From positions 1 through 64,000 of the forward strand of contig JAAAUF010000071.1 in the NCBI GenBank assembly GCA_015499985.1: a stretch of DNA of 64,000 nucleotides. The letters run 5' to 3'. Of this stretch, positions 22,370-34,478 are shown piece by piece (position 1 is the first letter of the stretch; the number at the start of each line of letters is the position of its first letter). A program made the position numbers and the translations under genes. Source of the DNA: Haplosporangium gracile (taxonomy: Eukaryota > Mortierellomycota > Mortierellomycetes > Mortierellales > Mortierellaceae). Below the pieces are notes generated by a model. The model saw only the letters and a list, made by a program, of their open reading frames with translations. It did not search any database and was not told the DNA's origin.

Positions 22370-25030
22370 GGTTTTTCATTCTGTGGTCTCCCAGAAATAA
22401 AAGAGATGGCGCCTGCACATGATGTTCCCGTCGAAGACAAGAAACCATCTTTGCGTCCGACTACTGCTCCTGAAGAAGAACTCACTGCTGATTTCAAGCG
22501 CATGGAAGGATGATTCCTAGATGCAATCAGCAATGCACTCAAAGACAATGAAAATATCTCAAAGACAAGTTACTGTCCCGTTCCTGAGATGATGGTGTAC
22601 CTACCTGTTCCAAAAGGTGCCATTATATATCGACGACCTCGACAATTTGCTCACTCCCAGAGACCCATCTTGGATGAGACGGGTCGCACGCTGGCTAGAG
22701 GGTGATGTAATCGAGCTTGTACCTGCAGGCAACCCACATAACAATACATTCACCCTTGCAGCTAAAAAAGATTTGGCTGGGAAAAAATCATTGTGGAGAA
22801 CGTGTCTTGGCCCTCGTCTCAATGTACATTCACCAGAGGATAATATCCCTCTGCAACGCTGTCGATCTCACACAGGCGCATCATCGTCTACCTATTCACA
22901 AAGAGGACAGATACCTCACTGTTTTTATGTATGAGGGAAAACAGTACATGTTCAAAAAGACTCCCTTTGGTTTGAAGCCGCTCTCGAGCTTGTTCCAAAG
23001 AGAAATGTCTCGCGTCCTCGGTAATCTACCCTTCGTGTTGAATTTCATATGAAGAACATGCAGCTTACGTTAAATGTGTGATCGAAAGACTCAATGAACC
23101 AAATTGATCATCAACAAGAGCAAGTGCAATTTTTTCAGCACATAGATCTCTCTGCTGGGATTCATTGTTGATCTCATCGGAAAGAAGTGCAGTCGTATCT
23201 GGGTACGCTCAACTTTTTCCGTGGATACATCCCTCTCTACAGTACCATTGCCGCTCCCCTTGATGCGCTTCGTCATAGAGAAGGAACATTTAAATTATCC
23301 AAAGGTGAAATGGATTCTTTCAATGGACTCAAGGAATTGTTTGTGCGCGCTCCCGTGTTATCTTTCCCAGACTTCAATCGGCCGTTTTACATTGCGACGG
23401 ACGTGTCCAACGTTGGAATTGATGCGGTACTGTATCAGTTGCCGGAAGGTGTACTCGAACCGAAGGATATGCAGTTCGTTCCCTTGAACGTCAACTACAT
23501 TTCTTTTATCGCACGTACTCTGCAAGGCCGAGAGAGAAAATATTCCGCTACTAAGAAGAAGTTACTAACAATTGTTTTTGCTTTGAAAAAACTTCATCAG
23601 TATATTTGGGCTCTCACATTTCTTCACTCACAGCAAGATCTGAATCCAATGATGACTACCTGGTTTGATACCATCATGGCCTATTCATTCAACATTGTAT
23701 ACTGACCTGGTGTACTCAATGTGCTGCCAGATGCATTATCGCGTCAATTCCCTCAGAAACTTTGGACTGGCCGACCTAAACAAAAAACACCAATCAAGTG
23801 TACGGTTGCATTCATATGCTTCAAGACAAATTGGTTCCTCGATTCACCGTCGCAGCAAAAGACTGCCACGCTCTCATGGCTGAGGTTCACTCCCTTGGTC
23901 ATCTTGGTGCGAACAAAATGGTTAACCAAATTCATGCTCAAGACAAAACATGGCCCTTAATGGACAAAGATTGTATTGAAAATGTTAAGCAATGCCCTGA
24001 GTGTCAACGCATTAATATCACTCCTAAAGAATATCATCTTCTCAAGGCTATTCATGCACACTTACCTGGCGAGTATATGACTGTTGACCTCGCCGATCCG
24101 TCCTCGAAGAATAATAAATATCTTCTCGTCCTGACAGACGTATGCGCCCGCTTGTTATTTTGAGAGTTAAACCTGACAAGACTACAGCTTCTGTTATAAC
24201 AGCTTCTGTTATAACTACTCTCTTTGACATTTTTACTCTGATTGGATTCCCCAGAATTCTGCAGTCAAAGCAAATATTGAGAGTTTGCATGGTTCTACCC
24301 CTTACTCTCTTTTCTTCGCACGCAAGAAAGACGAACATGACAATTACACCGGCTCACAAATAAGGTCATGTCTCAAGAAGACTTGCTGAAGAGACTCGAA
24401 TTTATGACGACGATCGTGTTCCCCGCAATTGAAGCTAAGGCAAAATCTAATCACCGAAAAATGATTGAGAGGTTCAATAGAACAATCCTGCACAGAGAGT
24501 TTCCTATCAAAAGAGACTCTCTCTCTCCGAGATATGAAAGGACGTTTACTGTTGTTCGTAAAAACAAGGGCGGTGCATATATCCTCAAAGATGGCACTAG
24601 CTCTATGCTTGGTCGCAAATATGCCCCCTCGCAACTCAAACTTGTATATGAAGACCCAGACTCTTTCCTCACGTACAAAGTTGAGAAGATTCTCAATGCG
24701 CGTCGCACAACAGAAGGGACATGTGAGTAGCTCGTCAAGTGGAAAAATTATTCGGACAAAGACAACACATGGGAATCAGAAGAAAAAACTTCGTTGAGAG
24801 GAAATACGTTACGGACTACTGGGCCGATCACCCACCTCGCAACGAGGATCCTCGTCCGCACTCTCGTCATTCATCACAAACAGATGAGCGAGCCAAGAAG
24901 CCATAATCGCTCGATTAAAAAGAAGAACAGGTTCACACACAAAAAAGGTCAGTCCAACCTTAATCGCAACAAGCCCAGTCAATCTGAAAATAATGAGTTG
25001 AGACGTAGAACTTGTTCTCGCATCGGGAAG
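22370..25030 (+). mobile_element. Decayed Ty3/gypsy retrotransposon with chromodomain (pol relic)
   Basis: Fragments in all three plus frames follow the order of a Ty3/gypsy pol gene. A reverse-transcriptase start lies near 22610 (SQRPILDE, GNPHNNTFTLAAKKD), its later part near 22940 (MFKKTPFGLKPLSSLFQR), and the connection and RNase H part at 23187-23620 (FRGYIPLYSTIAAPLDALR, FYIATDVSNVGIDAVLYQL). An integrase zinc-binding segment (CPECQR) and core follow at 23880-24300. Near 24550-24800 come an SH3-like tail and a chromodomain piece (KVEKILNARR, then LVKWKNYSDKDNTWE after an in-frame stop). Stops and frameshifts break it at several points, for example after the start of RT and before the chromodomain, so it cannot be active. 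An upstream frame at 22370-22513 may be part of the same element. I could not identify long terminal repeats or target-site duplications. Confidence 0.85.
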
Positions 25031-25335
25031 GAATGAAGACTGAACACTTCCACCGATGGAAAGCACAAACGAACTAGGGCTCCGCCCTTCCAAGGCTTTA
25101 CTATTTTTTTTTTCCCTTATATCCTTTCTTAAACATGAGGTTTTCTCATTTTTTTTCCTCAACACAAAACGACAGCTCTTCTCTATCAGTCATAGTACTC
25201 AATCTTCACGTCGTTCTGTTAATAGTCTACTTTCTTACTAGCATAGGACACACTACTTCTAGCTTTAGTATCAGACCCGTCTTTCCGCCTCTTCCCCGGC
25301 GGAGGATTATGAGCTATAATTACGTGTATACAGAA

Positions 25336-25363
25336 GACGAAGAGTGCATAAGTACTCTTCGTC
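25336..25363. repeat. Perfect 10-bp inverted repeat with 8-nt loop
   Basis: The arms GACGAAGAGT (25336-25345) and ACTCTTCGTC (25354-25363) are perfectly complementary around the loop GCATAAGT. It lies 3' of the retroelement relic and just before a C-rich homopolymer. It could form a hairpin in RNA or be a remnant of a small element; neither is shown. Confidence 0.7.
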
Positions 25364-25387
25364 CCTGAATTAAACAGATCTCCCCCT

Positions 25388-25402
25388 CCCCCCCCCCCCC
25401 CC
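25388..25402. repeat. C15 homopolymer
   Basis: Fifteen C residues in a row on the plus strand, flanked by further C/T-rich sequence. Other long G runs on the plus strand lie near 41,323, 38,771 and 58,004. Confidence 0.85.
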
Positions 25403-25847
25403 TCTCGTTATTCCATCTTCCCTACCACTTTATCAATAATAACCCCTGGTTATTATTTTCCAAGAGTGAGAGTGATAGTATAAAAGTGTATTAACAAGGT
25501 GTAGATGGGGCAGACGGTATGGGACTGCACAGGATTGCATACAGGCACGGCCGGACTGGAAATTTAGAGCTACAGACACAGGACTGAAAAATGTATTATC
25601 CTTTTTTTTTTTTTTTGCTAGTTTGCTCGCGTAAAGGTGCGATGGTCCTCAAAGTCGAAAGAGATAATCTAGCCATGGTGATCCCAGCTCTCATAGGTAC
25701 CCTTGAAGTCTTCCTAAGTTCCCTTGAAATTTTCGCTGTGTAACCATGATGGTGATTGTCCGTTGATGGAGCAACAAGGGGTACAACGAGACAACAACGT
25801 TGATCATGGTTGCACGGCAAAATTAGAACTAGAGACTTTGCTTTTTG

Positions 25848-25918
25848 TGCATTGCTTTTTTGCTTTGTCTTTTGCTTTGCCATTTGCTTTGCCATTTGCA
25901 TTTTCTTTTGCTTTGTTT
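25848..25918. repeat. Short imperfect tandem repeat (TTTGC / TTTGCCAT units)
   Basis: Repeated TTTGCTTTGCCA-like units of about 12-13 bases. On the minus strand they translate as alternating Lys, Ala, Asn and Gly. Confidence 0.7.
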
Positions 25919-26417
25919 TTCGCGCATGCGGCATGCATGTAGTGATGTGCCCCTATTTTATTTGACGAAGGAACAAAATCATATGTAGACACTAGCTTGT
26001 GGCAGGCAAGTGTTAATAGCGACATTGCCTTTTGATCCTTCGATGTCAACTCTTTCAAACACCCCTCATTATCATTCGAGGTCACGTCGTCAATGCTTTG
26101 ATCACCACCACTACCATGGATGCAAGCCTTTTCTCTGTAAGGGGTATAGTTTTGAGCTCAGTTTGAAACGTGCCTGACGGTGGTATGTTCGTACGCGTCA
26201 TGGTTTGTAACCTACCATAGGACTTGTATTTGTAGTTTGGGCCTTATGTTTTATGTTTCACTCTTGCCTGGTTGGATGCGAGTGCTGCTTTCTTTCTCGA
26301 TCCCACACATTGTCGCATTGTACAATATAATCAAGTGTGCCTGCGAGCGATCGGTCGACTCTTGGTATTGATCGGTTGATTCTCCCAAGAAGTTAATCTA
26401 GCACTGCCACCAAAGCA

Positions 26418-26424
26418 TATATAA
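26418..26424 (+). promoter_or_regulatory. TATA-like box upstream of the DUF4238-type gene
   Basis: TATATAA on the plus strand, about 230 bases before the ATG at 26656, followed by a pyrimidine-rich leader. The spacing resembles that of the TATA box before the OPT transporter gene. Function is inferred. Confidence 0.4.
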
Positions 26425-26655
26425 CCCCTTGTTCCCCTCATCCAGTAACTTGAATTCTTTATCCTTGCTTTTTTTTTATCCTTGCTCCCCATTCCCTATC
26501 CGACTCTGCCTAATTCCTTTCCACCTTCGTTATCCCACCCATCTACGGCTCCAGGTATATTTATGATAATAATTTTGTAATTTTTGATCGATAGCCTAGT
26601 ATGCTGGGCTCAATCTGCATCACTCACACAAGAGGTTCCACCTTAATAGCAAAAT

Positions 26656-28215
26656 ATGCCTCGCCTCACACCTAACGATGGAATACTCGAAGTGTACTTG
26701 GCTCGCTTTCTGGCAGTGGTGGAACCTCCACCCGCTGATTTCACTAATCAACTTCCTGCCGATGTAGAGTCGATTCCACTTTTGATCTCTTTCGTCATGG
26801 AAGTATTAACGGAAATGGGATTTGAGTACACAGAAAGCATCTCTCAAGAGCTTGGTGCACTTTACCATCGCGCCCTGGCCATCGACTTCATATCTGTGAT
26901 GAAGGTCGAGAGACCTGACGTTATCGACTCTTTTCTAGATGCGCTTTTCGCCACTGTCTCTTTCTTCCAAGCACATCCAGAACAGAGCACGACACAAACT
27001 CAGTTTCACCATTACATCCCAAGATTCATTCTCAAGACGTTTGCGGACAACTTCTCGCTTAACAACAGCGAGTTCACTACGGACATCTCAAGCCCAGCTC
27101 TCTCATGGTTCAAGCCAGGAAAGCCTAGCAAGCTCAGACGCAAAGTGCAGCCCAGATACGACATCAATGTATACCGAGTCCAGGACCACACCACGGACCC
27201 GACCAACGTCTCACGAGCGTACGGTGCCGAGGACATGTACCGGGATGTCACTGAAGACGATTGCATGAAGTTTGAGAATCTCCTTGCCAAACACGAGTGC
27301 ACTGCCTCTACGTTTATCCGACAGATATGGAAAGAGGAAGAGGACCTTTCGTTGACCCGAACCCAACTCGGGAATATGAAGAAGTTTCTTGTTGTTATGA
27401 TGTACCGCAGCGAGAACCGTAGAAGCCAGTATTTCAACCAGAGCTTTGATCCTATCACCGAGTTTTCTATCAAAAAGCACATGGAACACAACAAGTTCTT
27501 AAACGTTCAGGAAGTCTGGTTCGAGAACCTCAAGTGGATCATCGAAACCCCCGCCGAGGACATCGTGAAGGAGTTCCACAAAGCTATCATGGCAAGATGT
27601 GAGTCAGGGAGATTTACCACGCTTGTAAGCCCATACCTGGGACCGATTCATGCTGGAGAACTGGAAGACTTTGGCTGTTTGATGACACAAACGATTGCCT
27701 GTATCTGGCAGGCGGAGACAGGGTCGGAGTTTATCCTATCCGAGGGTTGCTTTGGTGCTTATGAAGGCGATGTTGGCATCTGGTTCCACAACTTCTACAT
27801 CGTCTCGCCCCGATTTGCGATTGTCCTGGTCAACCGTTTGTACTTGGCCGAGAGGATGAAGAAGAACCCTCGTTGGACCTCGATGTTCGGTGACAATCTT
27901 GATGTCTTTCCAACGACCGACTACAAGAAGGGGCCTCCGCCCAAGGATTTCGACCCCGAGATTCATTTCGCTGCGGACGACGTGTTTACATACAGAAGGA
28001 TTGTCGTTCCCAAGGAAGATGTTTATAAAGTCAACTCTATCTTTTTGGACGATCGACGCCATTTTTTGACGTACAAGTCCAGTGTCTCCATGTACAAGAC
28101 CCTGCGTTATTACGACAAGGTCAAGGAGGAGTTATTTCATACTTGTCACGATTACTCCATCCTCAGACGTCAATTGTTTTCTGACCTTAACAGGACGCAT
28201 CCAGTAGACCAGTAG
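26656..28215 (+). CDS. DUF4238-type protein of unknown function
   Basis: A single uninterrupted frame of 519 residues, with no intron, unlike most neighbours. About 110 residues of helical, acidic N-terminal sequence come before the block QFHHYIPRFILKTFA (about residue 116), the start signature I associate with the DUF4238 family. Further family-like blocks follow: INVYRVQ, GAEDMYRD, a central stretch with MYRSENRRSQYFN, and SPRFAIVLVNRLYL. DUF4238 proteins are found in bacteria and fungi and have no established biochemical role. There is no signal peptide or membrane helix. The gene sits between a dead retroelement and a gene-poor stretch, in a region that looks accessory. The family assignment is from memory of the motif and is moderately firm; function is unknown. 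Confidence 0.75.
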   Translation: MPRLTPNDGILEVYLARFLAVVEPPPADFTNQLPADVESIPLLISFVMEVLTEMGFEYTESISQELGALYHRALAIDFISVMKVERPDVIDSFLDALFATVSFFQAHPEQSTTQTQFHHYIPRFILKTFADNFSLNNSEFTTDISSPALSWFKPGKPSKLRRKVQPRYDINVYRVQDHTTDPTNVSRAYGAEDMYRDVTEDDCMKFENLLAKHECTASTFIRQIWKEEEDLSLTRTQLGNMKKFLVVMMYRSENRRSQYFNQSFDPITEFSIKKHMEHNKFLNVQEVWFENLKWIIETPAEDIVKEFHKAIMARCESGRFTTLVSPYLGPIHAGELEDFGCLMTQTIACIWQAETGSEFILSEGCFGAYEGDVGIWFHNFYIVSPRFAIVLVNRLYLAERMKKNPRWTSMFGDNLDVFPTTDYKKGPPPKDFDPEIHFAADDVFTYRRIVVPKEDVYKVNSIFLDDRRHFLTYKSSVSMYKTLRYYDKVKEELFHTCHDYSILRRQLFSDLNRTHPVDQ

Positions 28216-28357
28216 ATTAGGCATCATTTTCCTTTGGCCATAAACTCAATTGTACGATTCTATCAACTTTTTTTTTTTTAATGGTTGTCAAGTCATCTTA
28301 TATCGACATTGTACCATGGCAATATACCTCATGTTTAAGTGCAGAAATCTGTATATC

Positions 28358-28594
28358 ATGGTCCACGTACGCGACGTTACAATCCCCGATAACCTGACAG
28401 AGCTTGGCACAATCAGCATCCAGTTCAAAATCTGGAATGATTTAAGAGCCACGATCAAGCAGGGACTGAGTCCTGTCTTGGACGCTGTGGTATCTGGCAC
28501 AGGACGAAGGGTCGGTATTATCAGCCCTCTTGGTTCCGTGTACGCTAGGACCGAAAACAACCCGTACCCCCGAGTTCAAAACCTTTCTGAGTAG
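28358..28594 (+). CDS. Small unrecognised open frame downstream of the DUF4238-type gene
   Basis: A 78-residue frame starting at the ATG in MVHVRDVTIP and ending KPRVQ-like then NLSE; its C-terminal half (RRVGIISPLGSVYARTEN) has a natural residue mix. It lies 140 bases after the stop of the 519-residue gene on the same strand. It could be a separate small gene, the tail of a once longer DUF4238-type protein, or noncoding 3' sequence. The same frame extends upstream to 28250. No motif is recognised. Confidence 0.25.
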   Translation: MVHVRDVTIPDNLTELGTISIQFKIWNDLRATIKQGLSPVLDAVVSGTGRRVGIISPLGSVYARTENNPYPRVQNLSE

Positions 28595-30191
28595 GGTGTA
28601 GGGGTTTCCACAGGACTTCTGCGTGTCGCTATACTATATGTTCATATCCCTTTCTTATTTTTCTTGCTTCCTGCCTTGGATCCTTTTTTTCTTTTACTAC
28701 TTTTCAGACGTTCCTTTACTCACTTACTTTACAGTAGTACATTACAAACAACAAACTATCACCGCCTGCTTTTACACAACAAAATGTGAATGCAAAGAGG
28801 AAAAATAAAGCAATTCATCTTTTATAGAATGTTATTGAGTAGCAGGGCTTTCTTTTATGATAGAAGCGCAAGGTATGTTTAAACAACAAAAGGTCTATAA
28901 GAAAATATAAAAAAAAATAGAAAATCCAGACAGTTTTACAGAAGATCTGGGTCTTTTGTAGAGGAAAAGTAAAGACAAAGCATTAAAACACAAATCGCAC
29001 ACCCCTGAGAGCCCCTTTTGCATCGAACGTGGGTGGTTTGCTCTCTGGGTGAGGAGGCGCACTGCCCTCAAGCAGGAGCGCAAAGTGGCATGGATATGTA
29101 CAGGTGCGGATATAAAACACCCAACAGAAAACCACATGCAGGAGAAAAAGTCAGTCCAGGACAATGTAGTAGGAGAAGAGGATACAAACAGCAGACAGAC
29201 CGTACTGGACGAGGAGATTGAGGAAGGAGTCAGTAATGGCGAAGCAGCAACAACAGCGAAAAGGAAACGAGCTTGCGTATGATGCAGCTCCGGGACTATG
29301 GGAAGATCTTTTGCTTCTATGGAACTCACAATGCCTATGGGTATTTTTTTCTTTCTCTATTGTTTGATATCCTAGGGCTAGAAGACATCACTGCTAATCC
29401 TATATCACCCGTGTTTTACATGCAAATAGCGACAAAACTCAAGTTAAAAAAAAAAAAAACAAACAAACAAATGTTGTCTAGGCAATCTTTTTACGCGTCT
29501 CTACCCCCATTATTTGACAACTATGGAGTCGGACATTTTTTTATTTTTTTTATGAAAATTACATAGCCGAACGTGCAGAGTTTCCCCTATAATAACTTAT
29601 TAGTAGGTACCGGCGAGAAAGGACTCTCTAGGGTACTTTCCTAAGAGCATAGTGCCATGATGACCCCCACCCAACTTAAACAGATCAACCTTTGTGCAGG
29701 GATCGAATCTAGCTTTATAAGTCACTTGGCTTATTGACTGCGAAAAAGCAATTTATTTTGGTTTCCTTCCATTACTCTAAGTCCCAGTTGAGATTTATTA
29801 AGTATACCCTTCAATTGACTGGACTGTTCATTCTTCTTCTTATTGGTGGATCGTCACCGACGTCCTTCTTTGCTGGGCTCGCTTGTCCCTGCCTACATTG
29901 AAGAGCGGATCTCCAAGTCGGTGACAGTCCCACGGACACTATCATATCTTCTAACACTACAATAGCCAAGATGACTTCTCCTATGCCAGAGTTTCAGGCG
30001 CCACTTCATCATGTAAGGTGTACTATCCAAAAGAAATCGATAGCAAAATAATAATAATAATAAAATTCAACCTTTCGATCCCTTTGTGTATTTTGTGCAA
30101 ACATGAGTTAACTGAACTGGCTGTGCATCATGAGAATGAAAGTGAAAGAGTTTATTTTACAATTGTGAAAAGGTGGACAGGGCGAACCGTT
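28595..30191. other. Intergenic region, no gene supported
   Basis: Short open frames occur on both strands. One plus-strand frame at 29049-29282 encodes a charged peptide ending in KRKRACV and may be a fragment. At 29971 a short ATG exon-like stretch (MTSPMPEFQAPLHH) runs into a perfect GTAAGG donor, but no following exon was found. The right end includes the 3' UTR of LYS1. Confidence 0.4.
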
Positions 30192-32566
<2,375 letters not shown>

Positions 32567-32897
32567 CTACTTCAAGGGAATCTTCTTGAGAACGGGAACC
32601 TTCTTAAGAGAATGCATCAAGTACAGAGCAGAGGTCAACAGGGTCAAAGAACCAGCCTGGTGAGCAGTTCCCAGAGAGACAGGGACCATATAGAGCAAAG
32701 TAGCAATGCCGAGGCCGACCTGACAACAGGCAACTCCCATCAAAAGGTTGACGCCCAAGCGGGCCTGAGGAGGCAAAGGCAAGTTGCGCGAATACAAGAA
32801 CAATGCAGAGACGGCAGTGAATGTAGATGTAGCCTGTTCATATCGAGTAAAGAGAAGGGGGGAAAAGTGAATGAAAGGAGAAGAGAAAAGGAAAAAT

Positions 32898-32929
<32 letters not shown>

Positions 32930-34478
32930 AGAGGGAAGGAAAGATTGGCATCAATGTAAATTCTTCATAAGCATATACAATCAATAATGAACAACCAAAG
33001 AAGAAGACTTACAAGGACACGGTGGTTGAACTGGACAGTGACCTGGTTATCAAACATGTTTCTCCAAAGGCCAACAGTGGGGTGATCACTATCGTGCACG
33101 AACTTGCTGTCAAAAAGCTCGCCAACAGGGGGCATCAAGCGACCACCCATGAGTGGGAACTCGTTGTAGATTAATCCAGCATCCAATCCAGCAACAAAGG
33201 CTCCCGAGATGGCGGTGAAGAAAACAAGAGCAACAATTCCATGTGCGGCGCCCTTAAAACGCTTCAAGCTGGGGTTGTTGATAGCAGAAGCCAACGACTA
33301 AATTGAAAGCAATAGGAATTTGTTAAGTACATCGTCTCGGTCCAAAAGTGTGGGATAATTAGACAAAGAATTACACAACGAACCCTTACCTCATAGGCGC
33401 CTTTGGAGATTTTGTAGTCAGTGAGAACCTTCAATCCGGTCATGAATGCACCAGTATAGATCAAGAAAGCACTTCCCAAATGGGCGGCCAAACGGTACTG
33501 TGAGACTCTGGGGGTAGCGCCAGGGGTGCTCATGAGCTGTTCATCCAATCCAGACTTGACCATGTACCATCCGAGAGCACCCTGGAAACCAATCAAACCA
33601 CCAATAACCAAAGAACGACGCGCAATGGCCTTGGAGAGCATTCCGCGAGAGGCAAAGTACAGACCAGGCAAGATAAAAGCAGCACCAATGGCACGGCCAA
33701 GCATACGATGGGACCACTCATAGTAGAAAATGCGCTTGAATTCCTCGAGCGACATGCCATGGTTCAAACTAAAAGCAACCGGTGATATGGAAGGGTATGT
33801 TGTTGGTACATCGGCTCGACATTATTTGTTATCATTCCTAAGGATCAATGGGTATTATCAAAAGCAATTGACATTGCTTGGGTATCAATTAAGTTATGAA
33901 GGCATCAAGTAGCCAACAATGTGTCCTTAATCAATAACTTACATCTTGTATTCCGGGAACTGCTTGTACTTTTCAAACTCTTCCTCCCACTCGGCCTGGG
34001 ATCGGGGAGGCTTCATGCCCTTGATCAGGTTCCATTCGACGATCGACAGACCACTCTCGGTCAAACGGGTCATTCCTCCGACAACGACAATTCCAAAGGT
34101 CATGGCACTGATCGTCATCATCCAGTAGCCGACAATAGGCTTAACAACAATCTCGGGTGTAGCAGTTACTGCCTTTGCGGTTGTTGTGGCTGTTGCTGCT
34201 GTTGTACTAGAGGCGGTTGTAGATCCCGAAACAGCGACTGTGGACTGGAAGCGAGCCTTGACCATAAGAGCAGCTGATCGAGTCGAGAAGGTAGAAAAAG
34301 GGGCTGCCTTAGTCCATGAGACACCGAGGGCAGTGGTGGGGCGAGCAAGGTTGTTTGTCCGGAAGATGTTGAGGGTTCTTGTTGAGAGAGAACGGGCGCT
34401 AAGGGGCGAGGTCGAGTGCGCAGTGGCGCGGACCAACGTCCTAGAGAGCAAGGACGAGAACGCGTTTGTGCAGACCAT
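32567..34478 (-). CDS. COX15: Heme A synthase Cox15, mitochondrial
   Basis: Four exons, 33943..34478, 33390..33768, 33013..33297 and 32567..32833, give 488 residues, the same size as yeast Cox15p. The enzyme oxidises the C8 methyl of heme O to the formyl group of heme A, the cofactor of cytochrome c oxidase, in the inner membrane. The first ~110 residues are rich in Ser, Thr, Ala and Arg with almost no acids, as expected of a mitochondrial presequence. The body has multiple hydrophobic helices in two similar halves. The four heme-ligand histidines are visible: [26 protein letters not shown] and LGTAHQAGS. The signature [18 protein letters not shown] is present. Splice junctions fall inside conserved blocks and restore them (for example EYKI|LNHGM). 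Confidence 0.95.
32900..32924. repeat. (GA)n microsatellite in a COX15 intron
   Basis: About ten GA repeats within the third intron of the COX15 gene (minus-strand sense CT), in an intron of 179 nt. Confidence 0.8.

Larger units (their letters stand above)
25031..26655. other. Intergenic region between retroelement relic and DUF4238-type gene
   Basis: No gene recognised. It includes a perfect inverted repeat, a C15 homopolymer, an imperfect tandem repeat around 25850, and a TATA-like site near the next gene. A minus-strand frame at 25804-26085 is made mostly of the repeat (Lys/Ala/Asn/Gly) and is probably not a gene. Confidence 0.45.

Noticed and set aside
25804..26085. 93-codon minus-strand frame with Lys/Ala/Asn/Gly repeats
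   Set aside because: Half of it is the translation of a simple tandem DNA repeat; the rest has no motif.
29049..29282. Charged 77-codon frame ending KRKRACV
   Set aside because: No start context, splice sites or family; it may be a fragment, but the support is too weak to list as a gene.
29640..29720. Possible tRNA hint around GATCGAATC
   Set aside because: It resembles a T-loop only loosely; no flanking stem, anticodon arm or acceptor pairing could be drawn.
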